Shown one piece after another: positions 6,636 to 14,252 of a stretch of 17,033 nucleotides of DNA. Every line of letters begins with the position of its first letter. Within the stretch, counting starts at the first letter, position 1. The stretch covers positions 1 to 17,033 of the forward strand of contig JBGAWE010000081.1 in assembly GCA_044227705.1 (NCBI GenBank), given 5' to 3'. Made by a program: the position numbers and the translations under genes. Under the pieces are notes generated by a model that was given only the letters and a program-made list of their open reading frames with translations, made no database searches and was not told the origin of the DNA. Source of the DNA: JANOQP01 sp044227705 (lineage in GTDB: Bacteria > Bacteroidota > Bacteroidia > Chitinophagales > Saprospiraceae).

Positions 6636-8087
6636 TCAGCCGACGTAGTAAACCGACCTTTTCGTGCTCGCCAGGTTCGCCGGGATGGTGCCGGGGTCGA
6701 GGACGCGCCGGATGGCTGGAGATGTGGCAGCTCGGGGGACGGCTGTTTTGGGCTTGGCCTCCCCGATGAAATGGGTGGTCGTGCCACTTTTCGGCGCGAC
6801 CGGTTTGGGGGCGGCGGGCTTTGCTGCAACCGGCGGCATTGCGGCGGGCGCAAGGGGCGGTGCATTCGAGACCGTTTTTTGCGACGAACCCGCCGGGTCG
6901 AGGACCCGCTCGATGAGCCGCGCGGGGATTCCGGTTTTCATAGGCTTGAACTGCTGCTCGGGCAGCACAAAAACATGGGCGGGCAGGCTCGAGGAGGCCT
7001 TCGGAGCCTCCGAAAACCGCTGCTGCGGGGTGATGACGCAGGTCTTTTGTGTCAGTCCGGGCGCACTATCCGCCGTTGCCGGGCGCAGGGCCGCGTTGAC
7101 GATGGCCTGTGCCGCCGAGACCGTCGTGCGCACGGTCGGCGGGTGGGAAGATTCCACTTGCGAAACGGCCGAATCGTCCTCATTTTCTTCGACGACAGGC
7201 GACGTGTCAACCCCCGTGAATCGGAGGTTGGCGACGGCGATGGTGCGCATCCGCCGGGCGGGCTGCGGCTGGGCGACCTTGCCCCCGCCGATGACGACGT
7301 AGACAGGCTCGCCTGATTTCATCGGCGTGTCGGCGGCAGGCGCCGGTTTTTTCTCGGCGGCAATGGGCTTTTCCTCGACAACCGGCGCGGCCGTTTTTGG
7401 CCTCATTTCCATGAAAGCCGTTACCGGCCCGCTCGATTGCGCGGGCTTGCTCATTGCAGAGGCCTGCGGCCGGGCCATGCCGGGGGCGATTTTTTGGATA
7501 AAAGACCCAATGGCATCAAGGTCGGCACCCGTGAAGACCGCCTTCTCGTTGGAGGCCGCATGCTCGATTTTGCCCTGAAACGCCTCGTTCTCCCCCGTTT
7601 GATAGAAAGAGATTTTGAACGCATGGCGGGCCGCCGTCTCGGCTTTGGAGGAGACAGGCTCAACGGTTTTCGGGGCGGCGACCGGGTGGGGCTGGGCGGC
7701 CGCTTTCTCCTCTTTTTGGGCAGCCTCCCCGCCGACGGCAAGGCCGATGACGATGTTTTTCACCGCGTCGGAAAGCTCGGCCGTCGCATACGGGCGGCTG
7801 CGGGCGATCTCTTGGTTGTTGCCCGCGCGGACGATGACGGCGAACCCACCTTCGACCTTCGAGGTCACGACGCGGCCCGGCACCGACCGGTTCTTCTCGA
7901 CGGAGTCGATGCCGTTGTCGCGCTTCGCGGGGCTTTCATAGGGCTGGCTGAAGAGGAGCGGCTGCCCGTTCTGGTCGTTGAAGTGGAAGAGGTGGAGGCC
8001 CGTTTCCGAGTCGGCGATCGGCTCGAAACCGGCGCGGCCGCTCGTGCTGGGCCGGGAAAAATCGTACTGATCTCTGTGGGCACTCAT
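6636..8087 (-). CDS. YegP-like (DUF1508) protein with a long disordered Ala/Pro-rich tail
   Basis: A 483-residue protein. The first 115 residues resemble two DUF1508/YegP repeats: repeat one around 29-68 (NGQPLLFSQPYESPAKRDNGIDSV) and repeat two around 78-112 (GFAVIVRAGNNQEIARSRPYA). A third, weaker copy may lie at 155-203. The rest is alanine-, proline- and lysine-rich and probably unstructured. It is broken by short hydrophobic islands such as PVYVVIGGGK (261-270), HVFVLPEQQF (371-380), THFIGE (438-443) and the C-terminal SVYYVG. A motif RVLDP occurs twice (394-398 and 461-465). There is no signal peptide or membrane segment, so it is probably cytosolic. The function of YegP repeats is unknown. 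ATG 8087 is preferred to a TTG-type start at 8168 because the extra residues are unlike the domain. It lies downstream of the unknown gene at 8249-8722, beyond a terminator. Confidence 0.75.
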   Translation of the reverse strand: MSAHRDQYDFSRPSTSGRAGFEPIADSETGLHLFHFNDQNGQPLLFSQPYESPAKRDNGIDSVEKNRSVPGRVVTSKVEGGFAVIVRAGNNQEIARSRPYATAELSDAVKNIVIGLAVGGEAAQKEEKAAAQPHPVAAPKTVEPVSSKAETAARHAFKISFYQTGENEAFQGKIEHAASNEKAVFTGADLDAIGSFIQKIAPGMARPQASAMSKPAQSSGPVTAFMEMRPKTAAPVVEEKPIAAEKKPAPAADTPMKSGEPVYVVIGGGKVAQPQPARRMRTIAVANLRFTGVDTSPVVEENEDDSAVSQVESSHPPTVRTTVSAAQAIVNAALRPATADSAPGLTQKTCVITPQQRFSEAPKASSSLPAHVFVLPEQQFKPMKTGIPARLIERVLDPAGSSQKTVSNAPPLAPAAMPPVAAKPAAPKPVAPKSGTTTHFIGEAKPKTAVPRAATSPAIRRVLDPGTIPANLASTKRSVYYVG

Positions 8088-8170
8088 GGCTCGGTCGTTT
8101 TTAAATGGTTGATAATGAGAGGTTTGTAAGGCTCGGTTCGTGTTTTGAGGCACAATCCCTGGCCCCAATC

Positions 8171-8232
8171 CCCCGTGTAAAACGGGCGCCCGGCCAGCCT
8201 CGTCGGCCAGCCCGTCGGCGCCCGTTTTGGGG
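8171..8232. terminator. Terminator hairpin downstream of the 8249-8722 gene
   Basis: AAAACGGGCGCC (8179-8190) and GGCGCCCGTTTT (8217-8228) are exact reverse complements, 12 pairs, with CCCC/GGGG outside. The 26-base interior holds two copies of CGGCCAGCC (8191-8199 and 8204-8212). On the minus strand it begins about 20 bases after the stop of the small gene and ends its arm in TTTT. It also lies upstream of the YegP-like gene, so that gene probably needs its own promoter. Confidence 0.8.
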
Positions 8233-8248
8233 GGCGTTCAGGCCGCGT

Positions 8249-8722
8249 TCAGGCGGTGTAGAACTGGAGCAGGCCGAAGTCGGCGAAACCGGCCACCGGC
8301 AGCGGCTTGCCGTGTTCCGAGACGAGCGTGATGGCCGCCACGGCGCGGTAGAGGCCCGCCGGGATGACGTTGGGCCGCACGACGATGTTGACGTCGTACT
8401 GGTGGCCGCTCACCGGCTCGAACGGGATGTCGACGCGGGCGCCCGGCAGGCCGAACTCGTTCTCTCCCATCTGCTCGAGGTAGACCTGCACGTTCCAGGT
8501 GCCGCAGAGGCTCTGCACGAGGATGCCGGCGCAGCCCCACTTGAAGTTGAACGTGATCTCCTGGTCCGTCTGGATGATGGAGTTGGACGGGTTGGCCGCG
8601 TTGCCCGCCCAGTCGTCGTCGCTCTCGGGGTCGAAGGCCTCGGAGAGGATGGCGGCGGTGCACTTGAGCATGCGGAAAGAGGTCGGGCTGGCGAGGTTCT
8701 CCTCGAACTTGATCTTTGCCAT
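8249..8722 (-). CDS. Small beta-rich protein, family not recognised
   Basis: A 157-residue protein that I cannot assign to a named family. There is no signal peptide, lipobox or membrane segment. Alternating hydrophobic residues suggest a beta-sandwich: EITFNFKWGC at about 55-64, LCGTWNVQVYLEQMG at about 71-85, HQYDVNIVV, GLYRAVAAITLVS and a final FADFGLLQFYTA. An acidic stretch, DPESDDDW, lies at about 32-39. Three cysteines are present, two in the WGCAGILVQSLCGTW segment. ATG 8722 is the only sensible start. It is transcribed in the same direction as the DUF5682 gene 276 bases upstream and is followed by a strong terminator. Codon use is like that of its neighbours, supporting a real gene, and no competing ORF in this interval shows recognisable features. 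Confidence 0.72.
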   Translation of the reverse strand: MAKIKFEENLASPTSFRMLKCTAAILSEAFDPESDDDWAGNAANPSNSIIQTDQEITFNFKWGCAGILVQSLCGTWNVQVYLEQMGENEFGLPGARVDIPFEPVSGHQYDVNIVVRPNVIPAGLYRAVAAITLVSEHGKPLPVAGFADFGLLQFYTA

Positions 8723-8998
8723 GACTGAAAAGATTTGGTTTTTGCCTCCGTCGGTCTGTCGGGTTCGAGAGGGGGCGACCGGCCGCCGGAGTGCGGTTGA
8801 AAAATTTCTATTTGGAAGAATTGGACAGTGATTTCTCTCAAACCTGGGACAAAGTTGGAGGCACCCCCAGCGGCCGCCAATTAATCGGGCCTAAAGGGGG
8901 GCTAATCGCGGCCTAATCGCGGATTAAGCCGGTCGGCGAAAGTATAAGTGGTTGAAAGTCAATCCTTTGGAAGGAAATGAAAAGGATGGGGCATCCCA
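8723..8998 (-). promoter_or_regulatory. 276-base intergenic region with TAATCG repeats, presumed control region of the 8249-8722 gene
   Basis: The longest gap in the window. On the plus strand the word TAATCG occurs three times within 43 bases: TAATCGGGCC at 8882, TAATCGCGGCC at 8903 and TAATCGCGGAT at 8914. The last also forms a short inverted repeat, TAATC-GCG-GATTA (8914-8926). A copy of the GTTGAAAATCAA motif (8951-8963) lies near the end of the DUF5682 gene. AT-rich sequence at about 8800-8825 would suit a promoter, but no full TAnnTTTG box stands out. Repeats are seen; a regulatory role is inferred. Confidence 0.45.
8951..8963 (+). repeat. Recurring motif GTTGAAAATCAAY, copy 5
   Basis: GTTGAAAGTCAAT differs by one base from copy 2, and the next bases (CCTTTGG against CTTTTGC) are similar too. 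It lies 35 bases beyond the end of the minus-strand DUF5682 gene. Confidence 0.6.
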
Positions 8999-11296
8999 TC
9001 AGCCGCCCAAAATCTCTCGCAGCAACGGCAGCACCGACCGCCCTTTTTCCAGGTCGAAGCTCGTTGCGGCCGCTTCTTTTTTTGAAAAATCACCGCCCGT
9101 GCTGGCCGAGAGTTCGAGCAGTTTTTGCCGCTCGGGCGGCGCGAATCGACTGAACGTGCGCCGCAAAAGCGGCAGCGCCTCCCTAAAAATCTCGTCGGAA
9201 AGGCCGCCCACCCATTCGTCCAAAATCTCCCAGAGGGCTGGCTGGTGGACGAGCAACAGGCCGCTGCCGCTCAAAAAACCCTCGAGCCAAAGCCCGGCCG
9301 CCTGTGTCCCGCTCGCCCGCGAGAGCGCGAGGGACATCGCCGCAGCCGCCTTTTCTTTTGAAAAAAACTGTCGATCGAACAGCAGCCGCGCTGCCAACCC
9401 CGCCGGCTTGGGCGACGAGCTTTGGCCTTCGGCAATGCCCGAGAGCGCGGCCAGCCAGAGTTTCGACGAGTCGGCAATGAGGTCGGCGACGCGGTTGACG
9501 GCCCCGATTTTTTGGGAAACCTCGTCCGCCGCCTCTTCCGCAAGTCCCGAGCTTGCCCCCGGCAGGCCGATGCAGACGCGAGGGAAAACGCTTCCGAGGA
9601 CCGCCTCGACCGCCTCGACGTCGGCCCGCCGCGCAGAGCCGTAGCGCACCACGCGGACGAGCGGCGGCACCGCATCGGCCAATGCGACCGCGTCGGTGGT
9701 CAGGGCGGCGAGGTCTTCGAGGGCGGCGAGGGCGGGCGCGACGAGCATCGGCAAATCGGCCTTCATCACCGCGTCGAGGAGTTTCACGAGGAGCGACAGC
9801 GAGCCGATGTCGGCCAGTTTCTTCCTCGAAAAATTGGCGGCCGCCTCCTCGACCGTCGGCCCCCAGATGCCTCGCTCGATGAGGCGGAGAGCGATTTCCG
9901 GCTCCCATTTCGCCTCCCAGTATTCATGGAAGGAGCCTTGCTCGCGGCCGCTCGCCTCTTTTTCAAAGGCGAGGCCGAGGCCCAGAAGGTCGAGGCGGTG
10001 GAGGAATCGGCTCTTTTTCAGTTGGGGCTCCTGCCGCAAATCGAGGTCGAGGTCGATGGCCGCCGGGCTTTTCAAAAGTTCGCCGAGGCGGAGGCTTTTC
10101 AGTTGCTTTTCAAAGTCGGCCTGTAGCGGGACGGTCGGCGAATTGGGCGGCACCTGGCCCATTCGGTTGCCCACAACCAGTTGATTTTCAACGAGCTGCC
10201 ACTTTTCGGGGCCGCCGTGCCCGAGGGTGGCTTGGGCGGCTTCGCGCAGCTCCTCCAGCCCGGCGATGGGCAGGTTTCGCAGCGCGGCGGTCGCTTCTGC
10301 CAGCCTCGCCGCGTCGATGACGTGGGCCGGGCTGGCATCGAGACCCTGCTCTCGGATGAGGCGCGCGGCCTCCAAAAGCCAGCGGATGGGCGCCTCTTTT
10401 CGGTTTTCAAAAAGGAGTTGATACCAGACAGGGCTTTGCACCCCGGCTGCGTAGCCCGAGCGCACCGCTAGCCGCTCGAACGTGTAGGGGATCCAGGCGG
10501 CGGCTGGCTTCTGCTTTTTCAAAAAGGGCTTGAGCAGGGCCGTGTCATCTTTCTCCTTAAAAAGCTGCACATCCTCCAAAACCGGTGCGTGCCAAGCCCC
10601 GACGACGACGGCCACGTTCCGAAAACCCTCGGAGAGGGCGAGGCGCAGGTTCTTTCTCATAAACGCCTCGCGCAGCAGGGTCTCCTCGGTCTCGGGCAGG
10701 GACTTCGCGGCGCGGAGTTCGCGCATCAGCTCGGTTGATTTTTCAAAAACCGAGAAGGGATCGGCGGCCTCGACGGCGTGCTCGAAGGTCGCCTCCCACC
10801 ATCTTTCGTGGTCGGAAAAACCGGCCAGCCGGGCGAGGAGGCCGAAGGGGTCGAGGAGCGGGTCGTCATCCTCGGCGGCTTTGTTTTTTTCAAAAAAGGT
10901 TTCCTTTTCGGCTGTTTTCGGCTCGAAATCGATGAAACGGACGGAGATTTTTCCTCTCAAAGCAAACCTCGCCGCCTGCCACTCGGGCGAGAACTCGGCG
11001 AAAGGGAAGAAGCTCGCCCGCCGCAAATCCGCCGGGTCGTAGACCAAAAGCGCGACGGGCGGGCGCATCTCCTCGTCGGCCACGAGGGGCAGGACGGGCT
11101 GCGCATCGACGGGGCCTTCCACCAAAACCACGTCGGGCCGCTGCGCTTCGAGGGCGCGGACGAGGGCTTGGGCCGAGCCGGGGCCGTGATGGCGGATGCC
11201 GTAGACGCGGAGGCTGATTGACGGTTGGATGAATTTCAGATTTGCGAATTTGAGCGGAAAGGAACAGCCCCCGCCCGAAACGACAACAAAAACCAA
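8999..11296 (-). CDS. DUF5682 family protein (TraB/EreA/ChaN-like N-terminal domain), start uncertain
   Basis: About 740-765 residues, full length for DUF5682. The N-terminal domain begins VYGIRHHGPGSA (31-42), followed by VVLVEGP with Glu60 and VVVGAWHAP with His236, a pattern that recalls the TraB/EreA/ChaN superfamily of putative hydrolases. The remaining C-terminal part is long, helical and rich in leucine, alanine and glutamate, ending with RFAPPERQKLLEL and a last segment LPLLREILGG. In known neighbourhoods DUF5682 accompanies a MoxR-type AAA+ ATPase, a VWA-domain protein, DUF5691 and SWIM zinc-finger proteins, a set suggested to act in stress or conflict. None of these is in the window. 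No ATG or GTG occurs between the upstream in-frame stop and the conserved domain. TTG 11296 is used as the limit; a non-standard start nearer 11218 would fit the domain edge better. It is divergent from the parvulin gene. Confidence 0.85.
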   Translation of the reverse strand: MVFVVVSGGGCSFPLKFANLKFIQPSISLRVYGIRHHGPGSAQALVRALEAQRPDVVLVEGPVDAQPVLPLVADEEMRPPVALLVYDPADLRRASFFPFAEFSPEWQAARFALRGKISVRFIDFEPKTAEKETFFEKNKAAEDDDPLLDPFGLLARLAGFSDHERWWEATFEHAVEAADPFSVFEKSTELMRELRAAKSLPETEETLLREAFMRKNLRLALSEGFRNVAVVVGAWHAPVLEDVQLFKEKDDTALLKPFLKKQKPAAAWIPYTFERLAVRSGYAAGVQSPVWYQLLFENRKEAPIRWLLEAARLIREQGLDASPAHVIDAARLAEATAALRNLPIAGLEELREAAQATLGHGGPEKWQLVENQLVVGNRMGQVPPNSPTVPLQADFEKQLKSLRLGELLKSPAAIDLDLDLRQEPQLKKSRFLHRLDLLGLGLAFEKEASGREQGSFHEYWEAKWEPEIALRLIERGIWGPTVEEAAANFSRKKLADIGSLSLLVKLLDAVMKADLPMLVAPALAALEDLAALTTDAVALADAVPPLVRVVRYGSARRADVEAVEAVLGSVFPRVCIGLPGASSGLAEEAADEVSQKIGAVNRVADLIADSSKLWLAALSGIAEGQSSSPKPAGLAARLLFDRQFFSKEKAAAAMSLALSRASGTQAAGLWLEGFLSGSGLLLVHQPALWEILDEWVGGLSDEIFREALPLLRRTFSRFAPPERQKLLELSASTGGDFSKKEAAATSFDLEKGRSVLPLLREILGG

Positions 11297-11386
11297 AGCC
11301 CTTCGGCCCGGTGGTCATTGCAGCGGCGATTTCTACTTTCGCCTCGCTTTTTTACAAAAAATACCTTTACACAAGTCCAATTCGCC

Positions 11387-13369
11387 ATGTTGAACAGACC
11401 AATCGTTTGCCTTTTCACCTTGCTTGCAACTTTCGGACGGGCGGCCGCGCAGAGCGACGACCCCGTGCTTTTTTCGGTGGACAAGACGCCTGTCACGGTC
11501 TCCGAGTTCCGCTACATCTATGCGAAGACGAACCAAGAGAAGGCCGATTTCTCGGACGCCAGCCTGCGCGAGTACCTCGATTTGTACGAGAAGTTCAAGC
11601 TCAAGGTGCAGCGGGCGAAGGACATGAAGCTCGACACGGTGCCCGCCCTCAAACAGGAACTGGACGGATACCGACGGCAACTGGCCAACAGCTACCTCGT
11701 CGACAAGGAGGTTACAGACCGGCTCATCCGCGAGACCTACGAGCGGACGAAACTGGACGTCGACTTGAGTCAGATTTTCTTCCTCTGCGACAAGAACGCC
11801 AAGCCGGCCGACACCCTCGCCGCCTACAACAAGGCCATCGACTGCATTTATCGGCTGAAAAAGGGCGAGAAATGGGACGATGTGGCCGTCGCCGTCAGTG
11901 AGGACAAGTCGGTGAAGGACAACAGGGGGCATATCGGCTGGGTCACGGCGATGTTCCCCGACGGGTTCTTCCCGCTCGAAAACGCGGCCTATGGGCAGAA
12001 GCCGGGCGACATCAGCTCGACGCCGGTGCGCACTTCGAACGGCTACCATGTGGTGCGCGTCGAGGGGACGCGGCCTGCTTATGGCGAGGTCGAGGTCGCC
12101 CAGATTTTGATTCGGAAGGGGGACTCGGAGGAGAAGGCCGAGGTCGCCCGTCGTCGAATCGACTCGGTCTACAACGCCTTGCAGGGCGGCGCGAACTGGG
12201 ACCAACTGGCCGCCGCCGTCTCGCAGGACAAGATGACGGCTCCGAAGGGCGGATACGTCGGCTCGTTCGGCATCAACAAATACCAGAAGGCGTTCGAGGA
12301 CGCGGCATTTGCTTTGACGAAGGACGGCGAATACTCGAAGCCCGTCGCCACGAGCATCGGATACCACATCATCAAGCGCGTCAGCCGCAAGGGCATCGAC
12401 CCGTTCGACAAGGCCAAGCGGGTTTTGACGGAGCGCGTCAAAAAGGACGGCCGCTCGGAAATGGCCAAAAAGAGCATGATTGCCCGCATCAAACGAGAGG
12501 GCGGCTTCAAGGAAAACACGGAGGTTTTCAACAAATGGGCGGCCGGGCTGGTCGATTCCGTATTCCTCACCTATCGGTGGAAGCCGTCGGAGCAGAAGCC
12601 GCAGGACGTGCTTTTCAGCTTCTCGAGCGGGGCGAAATTCACGGTCGCAGACATGGAAGAGTATTGCGTTCGCGCCGGGCGGCAACGGATGAAGGGCATC
12701 GGGGTGGCGACTTCGGCGGAGGTCGCGGGGCAGCTCTACCAAGATTTTGTGGGCGAAAGCTGCCTCAAATACGAGGAGACGCAGCTCGACAAGAAGTATC
12801 CCGAGTTCAAAAACCTGATGCGCGAGTACGAGGAGGGCATCCTCCTTTTCGACGCGACGAAACAGCTGGTTTGGGACAAGGCCAACCAGGACTCGGCGGG
12901 CCTCGAAAAATATTTCAACTCGAACCTCCGCGACAAGTACCAGTGGGAGGAGCGGGCCGTCGTAGCCACTTACTCCATCAAGACGACCGACCTGAAACAG
13001 CGCGACAAGATTTTGAAGTCCATCGCCAAGAAGCCGTCGGCCGATGTTCTCAAAAAGTTCAACAAGAAGGGCGAGGTCGTCGCGGTGACGGAGAAGACCA
13101 TCGAGAAGTCGAAGCTGAAAGACCCCATCACTTGGCAGGCGGGCTGGGTCAGCCAGCCGATTGTGGGCGAGAAGGACGCGCCGACGACCGTCAAAAAGGT
13201 GGTGAAAATCCTGCCCGTACAGTCGAAGTCGCTGGCCGAGGCGCGGGGGTATGCGGTGGCCGACTATCAAGATTATCTTGAAAAGCAGTGGGTCGAGGAC
13301 TTGCGGAAGGCTTACAAAATCACTTTGAACGAGGCGGTCTTTAAGGGCATGGTCGGGAAACGGCCGTGA
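11387..13369 (+). CDS. Periplasmic SurA/PpiD-type peptidyl-prolyl isomerase with two parvulin domains
   Basis: A 660-residue exported protein: signal peptide at 1-21 (hydrophobic stretch then GRAAAQ), a helical chaperone region up to about 120, parvulin domain one at about 125-227 ending NGYHVVRVE, parvulin domain two at about 235-333 ending IGYHIIKRVS, then a long C-terminal helical region. Both domains keep the second histidine of the parvulin pair (GYH) but have Gln where the first is usual (LSQIFF, VAQILI), so catalysis may be weak and chaperoning the main task. ATG 11387 gives the signal peptide; the frame is open upstream to 11225 but encodes nothing signal-like. It is the first of three SurA-type genes. 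A TACCTTTA sequence at 11362-11369 may be its -7 element, with no clear -33 partner. Confidence 0.93.
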   Translation: MLNRPIVCLFTLLATFGRAAAQSDDPVLFSVDKTPVTVSEFRYIYAKTNQEKADFSDASLREYLDLYEKFKLKVQRAKDMKLDTVPALKQELDGYRRQLANSYLVDKEVTDRLIRETYERTKLDVDLSQIFFLCDKNAKPADTLAAYNKAIDCIYRLKKGEKWDDVAVAVSEDKSVKDNRGHIGWVTAMFPDGFFPLENAAYGQKPGDISSTPVRTSNGYHVVRVEGTRPAYGEVEVAQILIRKGDSEEKAEVARRRIDSVYNALQGGANWDQLAAAVSQDKMTAPKGGYVGSFGINKYQKAFEDAAFALTKDGEYSKPVATSIGYHIIKRVSRKGIDPFDKAKRVLTERVKKDGRSEMAKKSMIARIKREGGFKENTEVFNKWAAGLVDSVFLTYRWKPSEQKPQDVLFSFSSGAKFTVADMEEYCVRAGRQRMKGIGVATSAEVAGQLYQDFVGESCLKYEETQLDKKYPEFKNLMREYEEGILLFDATKQLVWDKANQDSAGLEKYFNSNLRDKYQWEERAVVATYSIKTTDLKQRDKILKSIAKKPSADVLKKFNKKGEVVAVTEKTIEKSKLKDPITWQAGWVSQPIVGEKDAPTTVKKVVKILPVQSKSLAEARGYAVADYQDYLEKQWVEDLRKAYKITLNEAVFKGMVGKRP

Positions 13370-13388
13370 TGCAGGCAACGGCCAAGTT

Positions 13389-13401
13389 GTTGAAAATCAG
13401 G
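13389..13401 (+). repeat. Recurring motif GTTGAAAATCAAY, copy 6
   Basis: GTTGAAAATCAGG keeps ten of the 11 core bases. It lies 19 bases after the two-parvulin gene and five bases before the ATG at 13407, as in copy 3. Confidence 0.55.
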
Positions 13402-13406
13402 ATTTT

Positions 13407-14252
13407 ATGCGAAAGGCTGCAGCCATCTTCCTCCTCGTCCCTCTCCTCTTTTTACACTGCAAAAAGAAGAACGAAGGCCGCCTGCCCGGCGACCGCGAGC
13501 TGGCGCGCGTCTACCAAAAGAGCCTCTGGTTGAGCGACATGGAGGGGATGTTCCCGGCGGGCATGACGCGGGCGGACAGCTCGGCGACCATCGCGGCATA
13601 TGTCGCCAACTGGTCAAGGGCCGAGCTGATGGAGTACGAGGCCGAGCGCAACCTGCCGCAAGACCTCAACATCGACGAGCTGGTGCGCGACTACCGCGCC
13701 TCGCTCATCCGGCACAAGTACGAGGAGCAGATCTATGGGGAAAAGCTCGACACCTCGCTACGGGAGTCGGAGGTTCGGAAGTTTTACGACGACAACCGCG
13801 ACCTGTTCGTGCTGCCGGGTTCCATTTTGAGGTGTTTGATCATCAAGACAAAATCGCCCGTTGTTGACCAGTCCGACCTCCAATCGGCTTGGCAAAAACA
13901 GGGGGCCGAGGGCCTCGCAGACCTCCGCGCTTGGGCGAAGCGGCACGCCGAAACCGCGCTCCTCGACCCCTCGAAATGGTACAACCTCGACGAGGTGGCC
14001 GCGATTCTGCCGAAGGGCGCGTTGTCGAGCGGTTCGCTCTCGAAAAGGGATTTCACGACGCGGGGTGATGGCCATGTTTTTTACGTCCGCGTCCTCGAAG
14101 GGGCATCGGCCGGGGATGCTGCGCCGTTCGAGCAGGCAAGGAGCCGCATCGAGGCGATGATTCTGCACCGGCGGAAAATCGACCTCATCAACAAGTGGCA
14201 GAACGATCTTTACAACCAGGAAATCAGAAGAGAGAACGTAAAGGTCTTTTAG
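13407..14252 (+). CDS. SurA-like periplasmic chaperone lipoprotein without an obvious active parvulin domain
   Basis: A 281-residue protein with an N-terminal hydrophobic stretch ending in Cys18 (LLFLHC), followed by KKK. The lipobox is loose (His at -1), but Bacteroidota tolerate this, so a lipoprotein is likely. The layout is that of SurA/PrsA chaperones: an N-terminal helical region with VANWSRAELMEYEAERN, then EVRKFYDDNRDLFVLPGSILRCLIIKTK marking the entry to a PPIase-like part. The end, RGDGHVFYVRVLE, replaces the usual GYHIIKL and its sequence is diverged, so isomerase activity is doubtful. It lies 37 bases after the two-parvulin gene and 69 bases before surA. Bacteroidota often carry such a middle gene between two PPIase genes. 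Its stop codon overlaps the first REP element. Confidence 0.82.
   Translation: MRKAAAIFLLVPLLFLHCKKKNEGRLPGDRELARVYQKSLWLSDMEGMFPAGMTRADSSATIAAYVANWSRAELMEYEAERNLPQDLNIDELVRDYRASLIRHKYEEQIYGEKLDTSLRESEVRKFYDDNRDLFVLPGSILRCLIIKTKSPVVDQSDLQSAWQKQGAEGLADLRAWAKRHAETALLDPSKWYNLDEVAAILPKGALSSGSLSKRDFTTRGDGHVFYVRVLEGASAGDAAPFEQARSRIEAMILHRRKIDLINKWQNDLYNQEIRRENVKVF

Noticed and set aside
6558..8129. Plus-strand ORFs over the YegP-like gene (6558-7316, 6664-7302, 7437-8129)
   Set aside because: They have no domain and the minus frame shows YegP repeats and a single continuous reading frame.
8191..8212. Two CGGCCAGCC copies as a tandem repeat element
   Set aside because: They lie in the interior of a terminator hairpin and are too short and GC-rich to call an element by themselves.
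10180..10192. GTTGATTTTCAAC inside the DUF5682 gene as a separate regulatory site
   Set aside because: It matches the recurring motif exactly but encodes VENQL in frame, so it is counted in the motif finding and not listed as its own site.
11333..13378. 681-codon minus-strand ORF opposite the two-parvulin gene
   Set aside because: The plus strand has a signal peptide and two parvulin domains in order; the minus translation is Leu/Val/Asp/Arg-rich with no motif.
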